Of a stretch of DNA of 64,000 bases, positions 62,772-64,000 are shown piece by piece. Under the pieces are notes generated by a model. That model worked only from the letters and a program-made list of their open reading frames with translations. It had not been told where the DNA came from and ran no database searches. A program made the translations under genes and the position numbers. Source of the DNA: Desulfuromonadales bacterium (GTDB lineage: Bacteria > Desulfobacterota > Desulfuromonadia > Desulfuromonadales > JAGXHI01); the NCBI GenBank assembly GCA_024636295.1, contig JAGXHI010000062.1:52591-116590 (forward strand). The letters are read 5' to 3'. Within the stretch, counting starts at the first letter, position 1. Every line of letters begins with the position of its first letter.

Positions 62772-63977
62772 TTACGAATTTCGGGTTACATCGATGTCGA
62801 TGTGGCCAGGCCACAACTGTTGGGTTTGATCCAGCTTGAGCAGCCCATGCTTACGCAAACCCTCCAGGTCGCGACGCCTGGTCTTGTCGGTCAGTTTGCC
62901 ATAGAGCGCCTGATACCAGGTTTCTCCGCGAAGTTTGCGCACTCCCATTGGACGGCCGGCCTTCATCACGAAGTCGACAATGGCGTACTGGCGCTGGTTG
63001 ATGAGCTTGTTGTCCAGCGCACTGCGAACCTGATGCAGGAACAGTAGGTGCGCCACCATCTCGTTGACCCGATCATGCAGTTTGTTGATGACCTCCAGTA
63101 ATCCGCCCAGATGAAACATCACGAAATCCTGATTGGGTTGGGCACGCTTTCTTTCGGCCTCCTTGCGGCAGTGATTGAACAGCGCAAAGTAGCGGTGGAT
63201 GTGCTGCAGGTAAAAGCGGGCCATGGCAAACGGCGCGTAGCGAAAACCGGAGTTGAGCAGCACAGATGCTTCCAGCACGCGCCCGACCCGGCCGTTGCCG
63301 TCCCAGAAGGGATGGATAAGCTCGAAATAGAGATGAACGAGTGAAGCGCGCACCGGCGCCGGGCAACCTGCCTGGTCGAGCTGCCGATACCACTCACACA
63401 GTGCGTCGAGCAACATCGAAACGTCACGCCCGTTCTGCGGCGGCTTGTACACGCCGCCATGATCGACATTACCGACCCGCGTGATGTGGTCCTTCGGATT
63501 GTCTCTCAGCAAGCCGGGACGGTTCCGCTCGTGCGGCAGTTCATGACAGACCAGCCGGTGGATTTCGCCGACGTAGTCAGGCGACAGCTCCCACTCCTCG
63601 TCCTGGCTTTGCTCGAGCGCGAAATCGTAGGCTGACCGCATGTTGCGGGCCCGTTGCTGCTCGATATTCTCGATCTCGTCGGGGGCAAGATCCATTGCGG
63701 CAGCAGTTTCCTCTTCGGTGAGCTCGCCGCCCTCGATCGTGTTGGTGCCAAAAATGGAACTGGCCAGCACCTCGCGTTCAAGGTCGACCGCGACCTGGAC
63801 AAGCCCACTACGCCGAAATCGTTCCTGCGCGTCCTGAACTCGCTGCAGCGGCAGCACCAGAGCTTCCGGATCCAGGCCTGACTGGAAGCGGAACGGGCCA
63901 AACCGCTCGGTTTCCACACCCAGTTCGATCTCACTCCAGGCGAATTCCCCCGCCTTTTCGTCCGCAATTTTGTCCAC
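62772..63977 (-). CDS. Fic-family AMPylase, class II, reaching the right edge
   Basis: The protein of at least 401 residues has a Fic core HPFWDGNGRVGR at 222-233 and an upstream inhibitory helix motif T78-N-T-I-E82-G83, the (S/T)xxxE(G/N) pattern of class II Fic proteins. In these the Glu blocks ATP until displaced. A C-terminal winged helix (about 335-395; MKAGRPMGVRKLRGETWYQALYGKLTDKTRRRDLEGLRKHGLL) suggests DNA or partner binding. The GTG at 63977 is the nominal start, but the frame stays open to base 64000, so the real start may lie outside. Confidence 0.9.
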   Translation of the reverse strand: MDKIADEKAGEFAWSEIELGVETERFGPFRFQSGLDPEALVLPLQRVQDAQERFRRSGLVQVAVDLEREVLASSIFGTNTIEGGELTEEETAAAMDLAPDEIENIEQQRARNMRSAYDFALEQSQDEEWELSPDYVGEIHRLVCHELPHERNRPGLLRDNPKDHITRVGNVDHGGVYKPPQNGRDVSMLLDALCEWYRQLDQAGCPAPVRASLVHLYFELIHPFWDGNGRVGRVLEASVLLNSGFRYAPFAMARFYLQHIHRYFALFNHCRKEAERKRAQPNQDFVMFHLGGLLEVINKLHDRVNEMVAHLLFLHQVRSALDNKLINQRQYAIVDFVMKAGRPMGVRKLRGETWYQALYGKLTDKTRRRDLEGLRKHGLLKLDQTQQLWPGHIDIDVTRNS

Positions 63978-64000
63978 TGAAATGTCCAGACCCTTGTCTA

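Overview
The window reads as a chromosomal segment of an anaerobic, cytochrome-rich deltaproteobacterium of the Desulfuromonadales/Geobacter type. This is inferred from gene content: a nine-haem lipoprotein with mixed CXXCH and CX4CH motifs, a tetrahaem c3-type cytochrome, NrfHA nitrite reductase, a c-haem sensor kinase, and the rpmF-plsX-fab-rpiB-glyA-nrdR-rib-nusB gene order. No 16S gene or species marker is present, so the assignment stays at order level.

Layout. 1-9.4 kb is a mixed block: a frameshifted hybrid kinase cut by the left edge, a SpoT-like protein with a hydrolase site but a degenerate synthetase region, a Bax-like lipoprotein, yjbQ, a ferritin-like protein, htpG and fxsA. 9.6-25.5 kb is the core: mazG (minus strand), then a long plus-strand run from a clear sigma-70 promoter at 10534: yceD, rpmF, plsX, fabHDG, acpP, fabF, rpiB, glyA, a deoxycytidylate deaminase, nrdR, ribDE-ribBA-ribH, nusB, a small M17-like protein and hom. 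25.6-32.9 kb holds trmL, the nine-haem lipoprotein, metY, rqcH and proline dehydrogenase.

Two tRNA genes mark accessory blocks. After tRNA-Leu(CAG) at 33 kb come about 500 bp without a recognisable gene, an AbiE-type toxin-antitoxin pair, a stand-alone Hen1-type RNA methyltransferase and a heavy-metal RND efflux operon carrying a 124-bp palindromic element between two of its genes. After tRNA-Val(CAC) at 61.9 kb come non-coding sequence with a long inverted repeat and a class II Fic protein running to the right edge.

43-48 kb holds a Ktr/Trk potassium system and a DUF2868/DUF3482 membrane-protein/GTPase pair. 48.7-56.8 kb is the most coherent regulatory block and concerns nitrite and probably nitrosative stress. 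nrfHA has a canonical -24/-12 sigma-54 promoter with two similar palindromes upstream. Divergent from it is a histidine kinase with a periplasmic c-haem motif, followed by an NtrC-type sigma-54 activator. Next come a Crp/Fnr regulator, ygbA and a two-cluster ferredoxin protein; the last two are each preceded by a TTGACC-N2-GGTCAA type box. 57-61.7 kb holds a BI-1 family membrane protein, the tetrahaem cytochrome, signalling proteins and a B12 module (cobO, a methylmalonyl-CoA mutase B12-binding subunit, meaB).

Many long antisense open frames lie opposite conserved genes and were discarded. Several starts were moved inward on the basis of ribosome-binding sites (yjbQ, yceD, acpP, glyA, nrfH and others). 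rpmF, 59 codons long, was found by direct reading.
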